A stretch of 64,000 nucleotides of DNA from Haliotis asinina (GCF_037392515.1 NC_090280.1:19036001-19100000); one strand, 5' to 3'. Numbered from the stretch's first letter, positions 21,856 through 33,292 are shown. The notes: generated by a model from the sequence alone, not told the origin. Numbers and translations: made by a program.

Positions 21856-22694
21856 AGTGGTTACGAAATTCAGTAATGTGCCCTGTAACAAAACGTCAAA
21901 TACATCAAAGAAGGATCAAGCACAAGCAATTTTAGAGTCGAGCACGTACCTTGATTTACGACTACCTCAACGCAGTGGAGCAGACGTGTATTCCACCAAG
22001 AAACTGATGAAGTGACGATACGGAAACGCCGCTATATAGCTGATACATCAAATCTCAAAGATACCACTTACTCACACCACGAAAACACTGGTGACGACAA
22101 CCTCGTGAGCATGGGAAGATATACATTTCAATCCATGTTTCCCATTGGTTGGTGCTGAATTGCTCAACCAATCGGATTAACCTGTGCGTATGCCAATCAT
22201 TCTCCGAAACTGCTGATGAACTGAACCGGTTTCAGAGGTTAAGTTTAAAATGAAATTGCGAAAATGCAATTTCTGAGCCTATATATGTACACCTAACTAG
22301 CGTATACTCTACCCAGACACATAATACTGACTCCGAACCGACCAGTCCTTGTTGTACCCTTTAACTCCTAGCGTCAGGCACGGATCTAGCGTCCTCTTTC
22401 TCTCCGGTCGGACTCGCTAACCACTACACCGCGGAGGCATGGAGAATAAAAGCTGTTGGGTTAAGGCAGTTAGGTTTCACGGGCAGTACTCTAAGGTAAA
22501 TCAAGCCGTGACACATGTCAGTCTCTACATCATCACCATGTAACTAACATGTTAATTATATATAGGACATATAATAATGTTTTGGGCGGTTTCGTAATTG
22601 GGACCTAGTTGATAAATTCCGGCAGCTGTGGGCAACAGTTATTATGTAGCGAAACAAGTTTGATGTTTCCATGGGACTGTTAGATTTGCCGAAA
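21856..22694. other. Intergenic with a weak tRNA-like stretch
   Basis: At about 22442-22376 on minus, GCGGTGTAGTGGTTAGCGAG and TAGATCCGTGCC resemble a decayed tRNA-type SINE head. Otherwise nothing is recognised. Confidence 0.35.
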
Positions 22695-22723
22695 TATATA
22701 AGGCCGGGCGGGACAACTTAGGA

Positions 22724-22964
22724 ATGGCCAGCGACACACAGATGGGAGCAAGCTACAAAGACATATTTTATATCATTGGAAAGATCTCGAGGAGATGAAC
22801 ACGAAAAGTTCATTTGCCAGTGTGTTCACGTGTTAATAAGCTCACAAATTGGTTCTGAAAATGCATTTCTGCAGAAATTTCTGGCAGAAATTGTTTTATT
22901 TCGCTACCAGAATTATCTTAATTTAACAAAATTAGAGAGTATAAGTAATGATACTGCTGCGTGA
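22724..22964 (+). pseudogene. Left-arm copy of an unrecognised exon-like frame
   Basis: This copy has lost several bases just after the ATG relative to the right arm, so the frame opens again only at 22776. It shares the peptide stretch SRGDEHEKFICQCVHVLIS with the right-arm copy. The frame ends at about 22964 beside ACTGCTGC then GTGAGTGG, which resembles a splice donor. No domain is recognised. Confidence 0.4.
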
Positions 22965-23595
22965 GTGGTAGTTTCATGCTTATTCCAAGTAATAAGCACT
23001 TAGCGTGATCAACTGATCTGATATATTTGTTTCGCTACCAGAATTATCTTAGTTGAATAAGATTAAACACAATCGTTATATAATTTAATATAGACTTTCT
23101 TTAAATGATGTCGTTTTTCCTGTTCAAAGCCTATTAGTACCAGACAAACGAGTATTTTACAGTGTGAATTTAACCGTATTTCATTATAGCTTTTACAATT
23201 TAAAAGGCTTATGCATTATTCCCATCCTTTTCATTATAACACAGTTGTAACTTCTTAGTGGATTCACGTCGTGCAAGATTAATTTAACAGTATCGGGGGG
23301 CATTTTCTAATCCCAATAAGCCTACATTGTTTTTGTATGCGATATGGGTTGAAGGCGAATAGAGACGAAACCGGACATATACTACATACATACAATAATA
23401 ACAATGTAAGACGTGTGAGCCATAATTTGAATTCATCAACATGCCCGAAGAGACCAGCGGACCAGGTGAGATGATAAACAATACCTATGTCACAATGCAT
23501 CAGTGTTCAAAGTGACAGTACCCGCGAAAATGTAATTGCCTCGTTGAAACAATGATTTATGCCGAAGTGGCCACCGAGTTTTCACACCTGTTAAT

Positions 23596-24968
23596 TGATG
23601 GTTTATCAGGTTGTCTCTATAAGCGGTCATCGTTCCGGTTCGGTTGTCCTTGAGTGGGCACCGCGATTAATAATTGCGCAAGCCAGGGAGCGGCCACGCG
23701 GGGAATACACCGAAACAATGCCAGTTGGTGCTGCATGGACAATAGACGTTTTATAGAGTATAACCAGTAAGTCTTGTCGGTTCAAGGTCACATGCAACAC
23801 AAAACAGTTCTTTGCAGATTCTGAATCGGTTCGGTAACAAATTATCAAAAATGCAAAAATAAAGTTATGAAGTTGAAAAATAACGCGATTAATAAAACGC
23901 TTCCCCAGCGCAGGGGGAAAAGGTGGTTTACCACCCATAGCACATGTGCAGTGATTATTTTGAACCGGGAAGCCAACTCGAACTCGTATAAACACAAGTG
24001 ATTATCGTTGCGGTCGAAGTGGGAGAACAAGAGATGTTTCTTGTGGTTACAAGCATCCTGATTCGGCAGTAATAACAATACACTGGTACAGTACCTGCAT
24101 ATTTGCAACCCATGTATAATTTTTAAAAAAATAATGTGTAGTATTAGAAATGCTAATTTCATAGTTCAGTCTGAAAACTGAAATGTTTTAAATCATGTAT
24201 ATGGAAACAAAGAATACATTGATTGTGACAAGCAGTCTATGTCACAGACAAAGCGCACCGTATGTTTATTGTCACCTGTCACTCTGCTTGTCTGCTAATG
24301 ACAATATGCAGTACTCAACTTCAATCATTTACCAACTTAACACCTATCAGGCTATACACCGTAAACAAACTCCACTGCTTTATGGCTCGTGCACCTGGGG
24401 TCTGTCTCTGTCACATTATGTAATTACACAGACAGGCAGGTGAGATTCCTGTACCCATGACATGTTATTACGTCTGTGGGCTGCAATAATATGCAGACTG
24501 GGACGGACGGAACTGGGTGCAGACTCAGATTGTCAGTTTCAAGGTCTGTATGTACAAAACCCAACATTTCAATATATAATATTTATGGATAACAACTTCT
24601 TCTATTGTGTATGCTTAGAAGTGGGTGGATGAATCATAATGATTGGAATATTTTCAAACTGCTTAACGCTGTATTTTGTACGAATCCACGAGTGACCAAC
24701 ATAGTTCTTTCTATTCCTGTTTAAAAACACTGATAATATGCCGACGGTACACTAGAACAGTGATATAAACAGCCATCATCACAGACACGTTTATACAATT
24801 TAACATTTCAACCACTGGCCTTTGTTACGAAAACACGCCAATCAACTTATCGCACTAGCTTCTGTCATGATGGGACGATAATTCACTCACTAGGGTCTTG
24901 GTTTAAAAAAAGGTAGGAATAACAAATATAAAGGGGATATTGTACCACATTAGTCATTCTTGAATGGG
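23596..24968. other. Spacer of the large inverted repeat
   Basis: Contains a 122-codon minus frame (23995-23627) of unknown nature and otherwise no recognisable gene or transposase. Lack of a transposase argues against an autonomous long-TIR element. Confidence 0.45.
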
Positions 24969-25498
24969 ATTAACAGGTGTGAAAACTCGGTGGCCACTTC
25001 GGCATAAATCATTGTTTCAACGAGGCAATTACATTTTCGCGGGTGTTGTCACTTTGAACACTGATGCATTGTGACATAGGTATTGTTTATCATCTCACCT
25101 GGTCCGCTGGTCTTTTCGGGCATGTTGATGAATTCACATTATGGCTCACACGTCTTACATTGTTATTATATTGTATGTATGTAGTATATGTCCGGTTTCG
25201 TCTCTATTCGCCTTCAACCCATATCGCATACAAAAACAATGTAGGCTTAATGGGATTAGAAAATGCACACCAATACTGGTACTGGTACTAGTGGGCTTTG
25301 AACAGGGAAAACGACATCATTTAAAGAAAGTCTATATTAAATTATATGACGGTTGTTTTTAATCTTATTCAACTAAGATAATTCTGGTAGCGAAACAAAT
25401 ATATCAGATCAGTTGATCACGCTAAGTGCTTATTACTTGGAATAAGCATGAAACTACCACTCACGTAGCAGTATCATTACTTATACTCTCTAATTTTG

Positions 25499-25741
25499 TT
25501 AAATTAAGATAATTCTGGTAGCGAAATAAAACAATTTCTGCCAGAAATTTCTGCAGAAAAAAAATTCTGCCAGAAATTTCTTCAGAAATGCATTTTCAGA
25601 GCCAATTTGTGAGCTTATTAACACGTGAACACACTGGCAAATGAACTTTTTGTGTTCATCTCCTCGAGATCTTTCCAATGATTTAAAATATGTCTTTGTA
25701 GCTTGCTCCCATCTGTGTGTCAAGTTAGGACTCGCTGCCAT
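25499..25741 (-). CDS. Right-arm copy of an unrecognised 80-aa exon-like frame
   Basis: Opens with MAASPNLTHRWEQATKTYF close to the outer end of the arm and continues through SRGDEHKKFICQCVHVLIS. The C-terminal part is altered by a local duplication of TTCTGCAGAAATTTCTGGC. The mirrored frame in the left arm is broken. It may be a first exon; function unknown, no family recognised. Confidence 0.3.
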   Translation of the reverse strand: MAASPNLTHRWEQATKTYFKSLERSRGDEHKKFICQCVHVLISSQIGSENAFLKKFLAEFFFCRNFWQKLFYFATRIILI

Positions 25742-25770
25742 TCCTAAGTTGTCCCGCCCGGCCCTATATA

Positions 25771-25922
25771 CAGTTTCACGCTGCTTTTAACAACAGTCCA
25801 GGAATATCATGGCAAGAGACACCAGAAAAGGGCTTTTCACATTACATCCACATTATATGTGGGGAATCGAACCCGTTCGTGACGAGCGAATGGTTTAACC
25901 ACTTAGCTATACCAAAAACGCC
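25771..25922 (-). mobile_element. SINE family A copy at the edge of the inverted repeat
   Basis: AGTTTCACGCTGCTTTTAAC, CAGGAATATCATGGCAAGAG, GGGGAATCGAACCCGTTCGT, then ACCACTTAGCTATACC. The right arm of the inverted repeat ends exactly where this SINE begins. Confidence 0.8.
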
Positions 25923-26294
25923 AAATACACATAATAACCGTTACCGTGTTTGTTTGCTTGTTTTTCGTAACGTTATGGGTGGCGGATAAGAGTGCTCACA
26001 CGCTCTACAAGACACGAGGTTATCCACCGTGGTTTCAGTAATTTCACGTTGACAAATGGCAGTTACTTGCGCACAGATGGAACAAACAGAGCGCAAATGT
26101 ACTCAACCAACATGTTCCAGATCCTTCCCATATCTTCATCTGAGAGCCAGTGCCTGTCAGCCGTTTAGATTATTTCAAGCTGATATACGATAAGGGTAAG
26201 TGGGTGTGATACTAACACATTAAGAAACGGACAAGAATGAAACCGGACCATCAACTTATCAGGCTGACATTACTTCATCAGCTTTACGAAACGA
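25923..26294. other. Intergenic, no recognised feature
   Basis: Contains CTTCATCAGC near 26271, a faint hammerhead-family echo on the minus strand, but no second half. Confidence 0.4.
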
Positions 26295-26400
26295 TGGGGA
26301 TGGTGGGGTAGCCTTGTGGTTAAAACGTTGGTTCGTCAAGCTAAAGATCTGCATTCGACTCCTCACATGGGTTCAGTCCGTTTGAATTATAATCTCTCCT
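26295..26400 (+). mobile_element. SINE family A head fragment
   Basis: GGGGTAGCCTTGTGGTTAAA (box A region), GCATTCGACTCCTC (box B region), then ACATGGGTTCAG; the tail is absent. Confidence 0.75.
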
Positions 26401-26917
26401 CTTTGTCTGGCTGTCACGTTAGCTATCGCTACACCCTGTTCGCAAATCGTGAAACAACACTAGTTTGTTTAACACCTCTTTTTTGTTTTGTTGACAAATA
26501 TTATGACAAAATACCCACGCCAGCAATTGTGCCGGAAGTAATTAGTGACCCAGTACTTTCTGTGTTGAGTATAGCAGATCTGTTTTTTTCACATGGAACT
26601 GCACAGATTGCACGGATCAGTGTCCATCAATGCACAAATTTCATGCCAATTGCAATGTTTAGTTTAGTTTATTAGAGGGAAAACAATTATTTTTCTAACG
26701 AATGTAGTACTGAGCTAGTCTCTGAGAGACAGGTCTCACGTTAGTCCAGGTTTGGAAGGGTTGTGGGCTAGATGAACGGTTAAAACTAATTCACTCATTA
26801 TCTCTCTCATTCACTGTATTTGGATGGTTTATATCCTGTTAATAGAAAAACAGACTGTACTGAGTAAACCATGTCTGTAGGAGGTTATCTACCGTCCCAA
26901 AGATATATTTTACTTCG
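26401..26917. other. Intergenic, no recognised feature
   Basis: A decayed A/B tail may lie near 26785 (GGTTAAAACTAATTCACTC). Nothing else is seen. Confidence 0.4.
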
Positions 26918-27058
26918 AGTGAGTATTGTTTTACTCCGTGTTTAGTAACATTCCAGCAATATCACGGCAGAGGACATCCGCAAAGGGCTTCACATTTTGT
27001 ATCCATATGGTCAGTCGAACGCTGGTCTTCATCATGAAGAGTGGACGCGTTAACCACT
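26918..27058 (-). mobile_element. SINE family A copy
   Basis: GAGTGAGTATTGTTTTACTC, TTCCAGCAATATCACGGCAG, TTCACATTTTGTATCCATAT, then the head ending GTTAACCACTAC. It runs into an ATG microsatellite. Confidence 0.85.
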
Positions 27059-27081
27059 ACATGATGATGATGATGATGATG
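27059..27081. repeat. (ATG)n microsatellite
   Basis: Seven ATG/GAT units directly at the head end of the SINE. Confidence 0.9.
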
Positions 27082-27604
27082 GCTGTGCTGCTATATCACC
27101 CCTCTTCCCTTTACCAATGTTATATAATACTTTTAAAGATAGTGTTGGCAACGTGGCTCATCACGTTTACCTTAAAGAACATTGTTGAAACACAACACTT
27201 GCATAACAGCCATTTGTGTGAAGCGTGTGATCACGTGTAGTCGTCTTATATAACTTCGTAATCTTTTATATTACCAAAGTAAGCCAGTAGGCTACGTCCT
27301 GTGTAGGGGTAAGTATGTATGTATGCATGCATGCATGCATATTTGTGTGCCTGTATATCTGTTCAGTTCATTTGACCTCACTGTATATTTGGTTATCTAA
27401 CACAAACGTTCCACGTTAGTGCACGCATAATAAAATACAAGTAACAGTTGTAGCCAAATATTTACATATGGTCCTGGTCGTATTACAAATTTCCAAATTG
27501 TGTCACATACGTTTTACTATTTATTTTTTTACATTTGTTCCCAGTGTCCTTGTTCTGTGAATATGTTAATCTAATTTTGTGACCGAAATAGCAAAATAAA
27601 CAAC
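27082..27604. other. Intergenic with a small TATG/CATG tract
   Basis: TATGTATGTATGCATGCATG at about 27313-27340; otherwise nothing recognised. Confidence 0.5.
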
Positions 27605-29065
27605 AAGGAAAGGCAGATGGAATGATGAGATGCATATGGCATAGGCAGATGGTAATAGTGAAATCCATATGGTACAGGCAGATGGTAATAGTGAAATCCA
27701 TATGGTACAGGCAGATGGAAAGATGAGAATCATATGGTACAGGCAGATGGAATGATGAGATGCTTATGGTACAGACAGATGGAATGATGAGAATCATATG
27801 GTACAGGCAGATGGAATGATGAGATGCTTATGGTACAGACAGATGGAATGATGAGACGCATATGGTACAGGCAGATGGGATGAAGAGGTATCCATATGGT
27901 AGAGGTAGATTGAATGATGTTATCCATATGGTACAGGGAGATGGAATGATGAGATCAATATAGTACAGACCGATGGAATGGTGAGATGCTTACGGTACAG
28001 CCTGATGGAATGATGAGATCCATAAGCACAGGCAGATGGTAAAAGTGTGATCGATACGGTACACATAGATCTAATAATGAGATCTTAATGGTACAGGGAG
28101 ATGGAATGATGAGATCCATATGGTAGAGATAGATAGAATGATGAGATCCATATGGTACTGGCAGACCTTAATAGTTAGATCCATGTGGTGGAGATATATT
28201 GAATGATGTGATCCATATGGTACAGGCAAATGGAATGATGAGATCCGTACGGAACAGGCATATGGAATGATGAGATCCATACGGTACAGACATATGGAAT
28301 GATGAGACCCATATAGTAGAGGCAGACCTTAATAGTGAGATCCATATGGTAGAGGTATATTGAATGATGTGACGCATATGATAGAGGCAGATGGTAAGAG
28401 TAAGATCCATATGGTACAGGAAATGGAATCATGAGATGCACATGATGTAGTCAGGTTGAATGATGTGATCCATATGGTACAGGCAGATAGAATGATGAAA
28501 TCCATTCGGTACTACACTCATATGAAATGATGAGATCCATATGGTACAGGCAGATGGTAATAAAGAGATGCATGTGGTAAAGGCAGATGTTATGATGAGA
28601 TCCATGTTCTACAGACAGATGGTAATGGTAAGATCCAAATGGTAGTGTCAGATGATAACATTGAGATCCATAATCCATATGGTACAGGGAGATGGAATCA
28701 TGAGATCCATAAGGTACAGTCAGATGGTAATACTAAGATCCATATGGTAAAGGCAGATGAAATGATGAGATCCATGTGGTGAAATCTGATAGAATGGTTA
28801 GATCCATATGGTACAGGCAGATGGAATAATGAAATCCATATGGTACAGGCAAATGGAATGATGACATCAATATGGTACAGGCAGATGGTAATAGTGAGAT
28901 CCATATGGTGCAGGCAGATGTTATGATGACATCAATATGGTACAGGCAGATGGTACTAGTGAGATCCATATGGTGCAGGCAGATGTTATGATGAGATCCA
29001 TATGGTACAGGCAGATGGTAATAATGAGATCGATGTGGCACACATAGATGGAATGATAATACCCA
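27605..29065. repeat. Minisatellite, 32-bp unit, about 45 copies
   Basis: Diverged tandem copies of a unit containing GATCCATATGGTACAGGCAG then ATGGAATGATGA. Because 32 is not a multiple of 3, the minus strand passes through three frames and gives a 32-residue superrepeat (FHLPVPYGSH, HSICLYHMD, LIIPSACTIWIS in turn). The overlapping 60-110 codon minus frames are explained by this and are not called genes. Confidence 0.95.
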
Positions 29066-29082
29066 TATGGCACGGATGATAG

Positions 29083-29215
29083 GTACAGGTATTGACCGGA
29101 TAACGGATGACAGGTACAGGTATTGACGAGATAACAGATGACAGGTACTGGTATTGACCAGATACCGGATGACAGATACATTTGTCGAACAGAAAACCGA
29201 AGATAGTACGGGTAC
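29083..29215. repeat. Minisatellite, about 31-bp unit
   Basis: Three to four copies of AGGTACAGGTATTGACC followed by a GATAACGGATGAC-type end. It directly follows the 32-bp array. Confidence 0.9.
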
Positions 29216-29683
29216 TGACTAGATATCTGTCGATGAATACGGGTACAAGCCAGACACATATCTAGTGTTATAACACTTGGTTCTTTGGTTTGGTTGCATT
29301 CTTTTTCAGTTTAAAGTTATACTTTCCCCCCACTTGTGTGTATAGGTTAATCACTCGTACATGGCAGTTATTTAAATAAACTACCATGCCAGAGCTGTTG
29401 CTACCATGGGGGCATACTTATTTGATACGTGTGTAATGTATTCGGCTTGATGAAGATTATCATAATAAGCACTATTTTACCGCTTTTAAATAGAAATGTT
29501 TGCTCTAGATAAGTTAATCAGTTATGCTAATAAAACACTTTCAAGAACAATGGACATAACTTTTCTTACACTATATATGTAAGGGTTTAACCCGGATTAA
29601 AACTAATAGCCTCGTTCAGTCTACTCTATCCTGGTTGCCAGACAGGTGCTGTCCCTATGATGATCCGGGCTAGAAATGGTTTT
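29216..29683. other. Intergenic, no recognised feature
   Basis: No gene-like structure. Confidence 0.5.
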
Positions 29684-29980
29684 AGTGAGTGAGTGAGTGA
29701 GTGAGTGAGTGAGTGAGATTAGTTTTACGCGACACTCAGCAATATTTCGGGTACATGGCGTCACTCTGTAAATAAGCGAGTCTGGTCCAGACAATCCAGT
29801 GATCAAAAGAATGAGCATCGATCTGCGCAACTGGGAACCGATGACATATGCCAACCGAGTAAACGAGCCTGACCACCCGATCCCATTAGTCGCCTCTTAC
29901 CCACAAACATAGTCGCCTTTTATGGCAAGCATGGGTTGCTGAAGGCCTATTCTACCGAGGACCTGCACGGGTCCTGCAGT
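29684..29980 (-). mobile_element. SINE family B copy, best preserved in the window
   Basis: Starts with eight GTGA/GTGAGT units, then ATTAGTTTTACGCGACACTC, CAGACAATCCAGTGATCAAA, GCATCGATCTGCGCAACTGG, CCGATCCCATTAGTCGCCTC, and ends near GACCTGCACGGGTCC. The GTGA run is the shared 3' microsatellite of families A and B, expanded. Confidence 0.95.
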
Positions 29981-30480
29981 CATAGAATATTGTAGGGTGT
30001 GGCTTTTTCGTTCTTTTAAGCTACCATCGTCATCATTTTGGGTGATTGCGTCTCTCTCGGCTCTCGCCATGCCTTCTGAATTTTCTCTACCTTCATCTTA
30101 CAGAAGGTTCTCACGGGATAGACAGATAGACCCCTTATTATTCTACTTTTCAATAGACCGATCCAGTCTGTCAATCAAAACTGACGCAAGCGTCAATTTT
30201 GGCCAGTCAGTTGGCCGGGCGTGCCTTGTGGAGTTGTCAGACTCATTTCCGGGGTCCAACGATGCCTCCGAAACGATGTGCTTTGATTTATTCACACTCG
30301 CTAAATCGGTGTATTCGAAATTTGGCCTCTTGGACTTGATGTTCATGTTCAGGGACATGGTTTCCTATTTGCTAGTTTGTGGGCCATTGTTCAAGTGAAC
30401 ATGTGATATGACTTGTATGTAATCCCTCCTCAAAGTGAGGATGAAATGACATATAAATGTAGAGCCATGAATAATGTAAA
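29981..30480. other. Unrecognised region with a dispersed repeat at its end
   Basis: Open frames on both strands (133 codons on plus from 29997, 71 codons on minus from 30358) show no known domain. The end (about 30358-30480) matches 33568-33665: both contain ATATGACTTGTATGT, a short GTGAGGATG/GTGGGGATG motif and ATATAAATGTA. Confidence 0.45.
30358..30480. repeat. Dispersed repeat, copy 1
   Basis: Shares TTTCCTATTTG, GATATGACTTGTATGT and ATATAAATGTA, in order, with the copy at 33568-33665 in the same orientation. Confidence 0.7.
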
Positions 30481-30699
30481 TGTACCGTAAAACACTTTTG
30501 GGTCTGTTGTTTAATTTTCACCAGAGCTCCGTAAAATTAGTCCAACAAAGTTGAAAACAAAGCCAAATGTTCTACTAAATCTTTCACAGCGAGCGGTCAG
30601 GCACAGATGTGTTGATCTTGAAGTTCAGGCTTGACGAACAGACAGATGTAGTTTGGCCGGATGATGACACAATTCATGTATTACTCTGAGCGCACGTCC

Positions 30700-30700
30700 A

Positions 30701-30737
<37 letters not shown>

Positions 30738-30751
30738 GCGCGTGTGTGTGG
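30700..30751. repeat. (TG)n microsatellite
   Basis: TG dinucleotide run with few interruptions. Confidence 0.97.
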
Positions 30752-31256
30752 TTAACACACCACCACACAATCACTGATTCTTGAGCATTGCAGTGAAGTA
30801 TGGAACCTTCGCGATCGGCCTCGTCAATGGAAGGCAACTCTAAAGCGCTAACTTAAAGGCGTGCCGCTAAAACACTATTACCTATGATACGAAACGTGAC
30901 CCATTATAACTATCACTCAAAACTCTAAACATTGTGACCCAACAGTAACTATCATTTAATCAATAACAATACAAATTACAAAAAATACGCTCTCGTAACG
31001 CTCATCCGATGACGATGAGTTATAACATGTTCCTTAATTTGTATTTCAACATACTGAAAGACTTCTAAAAATGCCACCCGAAGAAAATTGTTTCCTCATT
31101 TTTAAAATTTAGGGAGATACAGAGAGAAGTGTTACCCAAACGGTGAACAGAAAAGAAAGCACCCAGGTAGGGCAATACATTTCCAAAACTGCAACAACAT
31201 CCTCTAAAACCGAAACAAACTCTCTAAAACTAAACGTTTGATATGGAAACAAAACT
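30752..31256. other. Intergenic, no recognised feature
   Basis: AT-rich, nothing recognisable. Confidence 0.5.
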
Positions 31257-31940
31257 CTAAGCTAGGGGAGCGCGCGAGAACGGTCGCCGTGCGTGAAAAC
31301 AGCAGTCATGGTATCCAAAAAAACGGCATAAAAATCGCCAAAGACGGCGGCGAAGGAACACAAACAGGCTATGGTCAATACTGTTTTTCGTCACCATGAG
31401 TCTTATCTTGAAATTGTGATATCGGGATGTAGCGCACCGACCCCTTTTGTAATAAGCTTCAAACCAATGTTCATACTTTTCAGTGTCAGGCTTGAGATCT
31501 GTAAAGTTCTCAAACAACACTTGTTTTACACATATTTTATTCACAGAGAAAAGGATCAGGAACAAGTTCTCCGACTTAGAATACCCTCTTCTTGGTATGT
31601 ACATAGATATTATAGGTTCCTGAAACTGGAGATGACAGATGTGGACAAGCAGGTAGTGAAAGTAAGAAAGAAATCTAGATAAAGTTATACAGAATGACAT
31701 ATAAATGACGTTTTGTCTCACTGATGAATGATTGCACTAACATGAATACATTTGTTTTTTCAAATGATGATAGGTCTGCATTTCCTTTTAACACACGTTT
31801 GAGGTCAACAACACCTCCAACTGCCTCCAACTTAATTTTGTATGTAAGACAGAGGGTTGACATAACTCAGAATAGGAATGTACTTGGGATGTTTGCTGGT
31901 ATTACCTCTTGTAGCAATTTAGAGATGACCCCGAATTGAA
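31257..31940 (-). CDS. Gene-like minus-strand region, product not recognised
   Basis: Two long frames follow each other on the minus strand. 31863-31675 contains LEAVGGVVDLKRVLKGNADL and FEKTNVFMLVQSFI. 31721-31257 (154 codons) contains EPIISMYIPRRGYSKSENLF and ENFTDLKPDTEKYEHWFEAY. Upstream of the first, ISKLLQEVIPANIPSTF ends at a stop. CATCTCCAG before TTTCAGG and GAACTTTACAG before ATCTC on the minus strand look like splice acceptors. No family is recognised. It could be exons of a host gene or a decayed mobile element. Confidence 0.3.
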
Positions 31941-32235
31941 ACGTTTCACGGTACAATATAATATTATGTAGACAAGGCCTGACACTTCGGTGTACCCCAC
32001 CCACCTGCTTTGCCGATCGCTACACTATCATCGCACGCAGTTGATTAAAACATCATCTAAACATAATCATGAGTGATTGGCCTATCGATCACCACTCACA
32101 ACACTTACCAGTTCTTTGTTATTTCTACAAGTCGCCTGAAAACCGAAAACCCTTAACGAAACGATCCAGACACAAATGGCGGACGATAGCAAGGACACTA
32201 ACGCCGCATAAAGGGTGTGTGCTCAAAGCAAGCAC
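31941..32235. other. Intergenic, no recognised feature
   Basis: Nothing recognisable. Confidence 0.45.
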
Positions 32236-32326
32236 TTTCACTGGTCGACGACTCGATTCCGTTAGTCGCCTCTAGTCATACTCTTTTGTGGTAAGCGTGA
32301 GTTTCTGAAGACCTATTCTACCAGCC
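32236..32326 (-). mobile_element. SINE family B 5' fragment
   Basis: CGATTCCGTTAGTCGCCTCT, TGTGGTAAGCGTGAGTTTCT and GAAGACCTATTCTACC, the body end furthest from the tail. Confidence 0.75.
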
Positions 32327-33006
32327 TTACTATGAAAACGACTTACTAATAAAATCCCTTTATTATCACTTGAATGATACCGACCTTTTTCCACGAAGTG
32401 TGGCGCAGTATGATGTACTTAGTTTGATATTATTGACTTCTTTAGTTCCGCAAATGTATATATAAGTTCTTTATTTATAAGATTGAGTTTAGAAGAAGCA
32501 TTTGCATCGGTTGATCCAGCCTATTTGCTGATTTCATGTCTTTCGGGAAATTATATCCTGTTTATATAACGCACGAACAAGCGTACCCTGTATGCCAATC
32601 CTTTATGCAAATCATCTTTATGTAATCACCGATTTTCAATGACGAAGACATCGTATCGAAGACTGCATTGTACACTAGATGAACATGTAGATAACAGAGC
32701 TTGCCTCATTCCTGCGTGGACGTTTTATAACCAAAAGAGAACAGCTGAATCTTTGTGAATGTGTTCTGATCCATTTACCCATAAAGTGACCTTCTTTGTG
32801 CATTGTTCTGTCAGCAGCCGATGATAGCCCTCCTTCAACTACAAATCCATTATAGATGCCAAATACAATCTTGTTTGTGGAGTTGACGATTCGAGACGAA
32901 ATGGGGTTATGGTCCAAAATAGTTGATACATATTTCGACATCTGTGATAGCCAGTCACACCTGAGTGACTGAAGAGGTTTTACATAATCTGTGCAAGAAA
33001 CATACT
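32327..33006. other. Intergenic, no recognised feature
   Basis: An 88-codon minus frame (32941-32675) has no recognisable domain. Confidence 0.45.
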
Positions 33007-33160
33007 AGAGGAAAAATAAGGGATCACGTGAAAATAAAAGTTTTATTTTAGGTTTTCGTGGTTTCTTCACAGACCTTGCATCACACAGCTTTTGAAGAAA
33101 CCTCGAAAGAAATGAAAGAACACTTGTGTTTTCATGTAATCCCTTTTTTATTCCTCACCT
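33007..33160. mobile_element. Small hairpin MITE
   Basis: GAGGAAAAATAAGGGATCAC at 33009 is answered by an inverted TTTTCATGTAATCCCTTTTT end near 33131-33158. The inner part is also self-complementary (GTTTCTTCA against TGAAGAAACC), so the 150-bp element folds as one long hairpin. Confidence 0.7.
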
Positions 33161-33290
33161 TGTGTCTAACACATCGTATATACAGTAGATTTAACTAACC
33201 ACCGAGGAAACTGCAGCAAGCAGGAACACCAAGGGCAGGAAAGATAGCCCAGGCTTAATGAGGGTCTTGAAGGTTCGGTTTATGTAATAT

Positions 33291-33292
<2 letters not shown>

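Larger units (their letters stand above)
22695..25770. repeat. Large inverted repeat: 0.9 kb and 0.8 kb arms around a 1.37 kb spacer
   Basis: Left arm 22695-23595 and right arm 24969-25770 are reverse complements with high identity over most of their length. The left arm has about 130 extra bases near 23150-23285; the right arm duplicates a stretch near 25540-25590. The outer ends read TATATAAGGCCGGGCGGGAC on the left and the near-mirror GTCCCGCCCGGCCCTATATA on the right. The inner ends meet at ATTAACAGGTGTGAA. It may be an inverted duplication, a foldback element or a long-TIR element. Confidence 0.9.

Noticed and set aside
22001..22040. CTGATGAAGTGACGATACGG then AAACGCC, like a hammerhead core
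   Set aside because: Helix II has a mismatched base, no closing helix I was found, and the cleavage-site side (GUC) is missing.
22695..22726. TATA box and start codon at the inverted-repeat arm end
   Set aside because: The TATA-like site is only about 25 bp from the ATG, leaving essentially no leader; not called as a promoter.
29997..30398. 133-codon plus frame
   Set aside because: Unusual composition, an equally open minus frame, and overlap with a dispersed repeat; no domain recognised.
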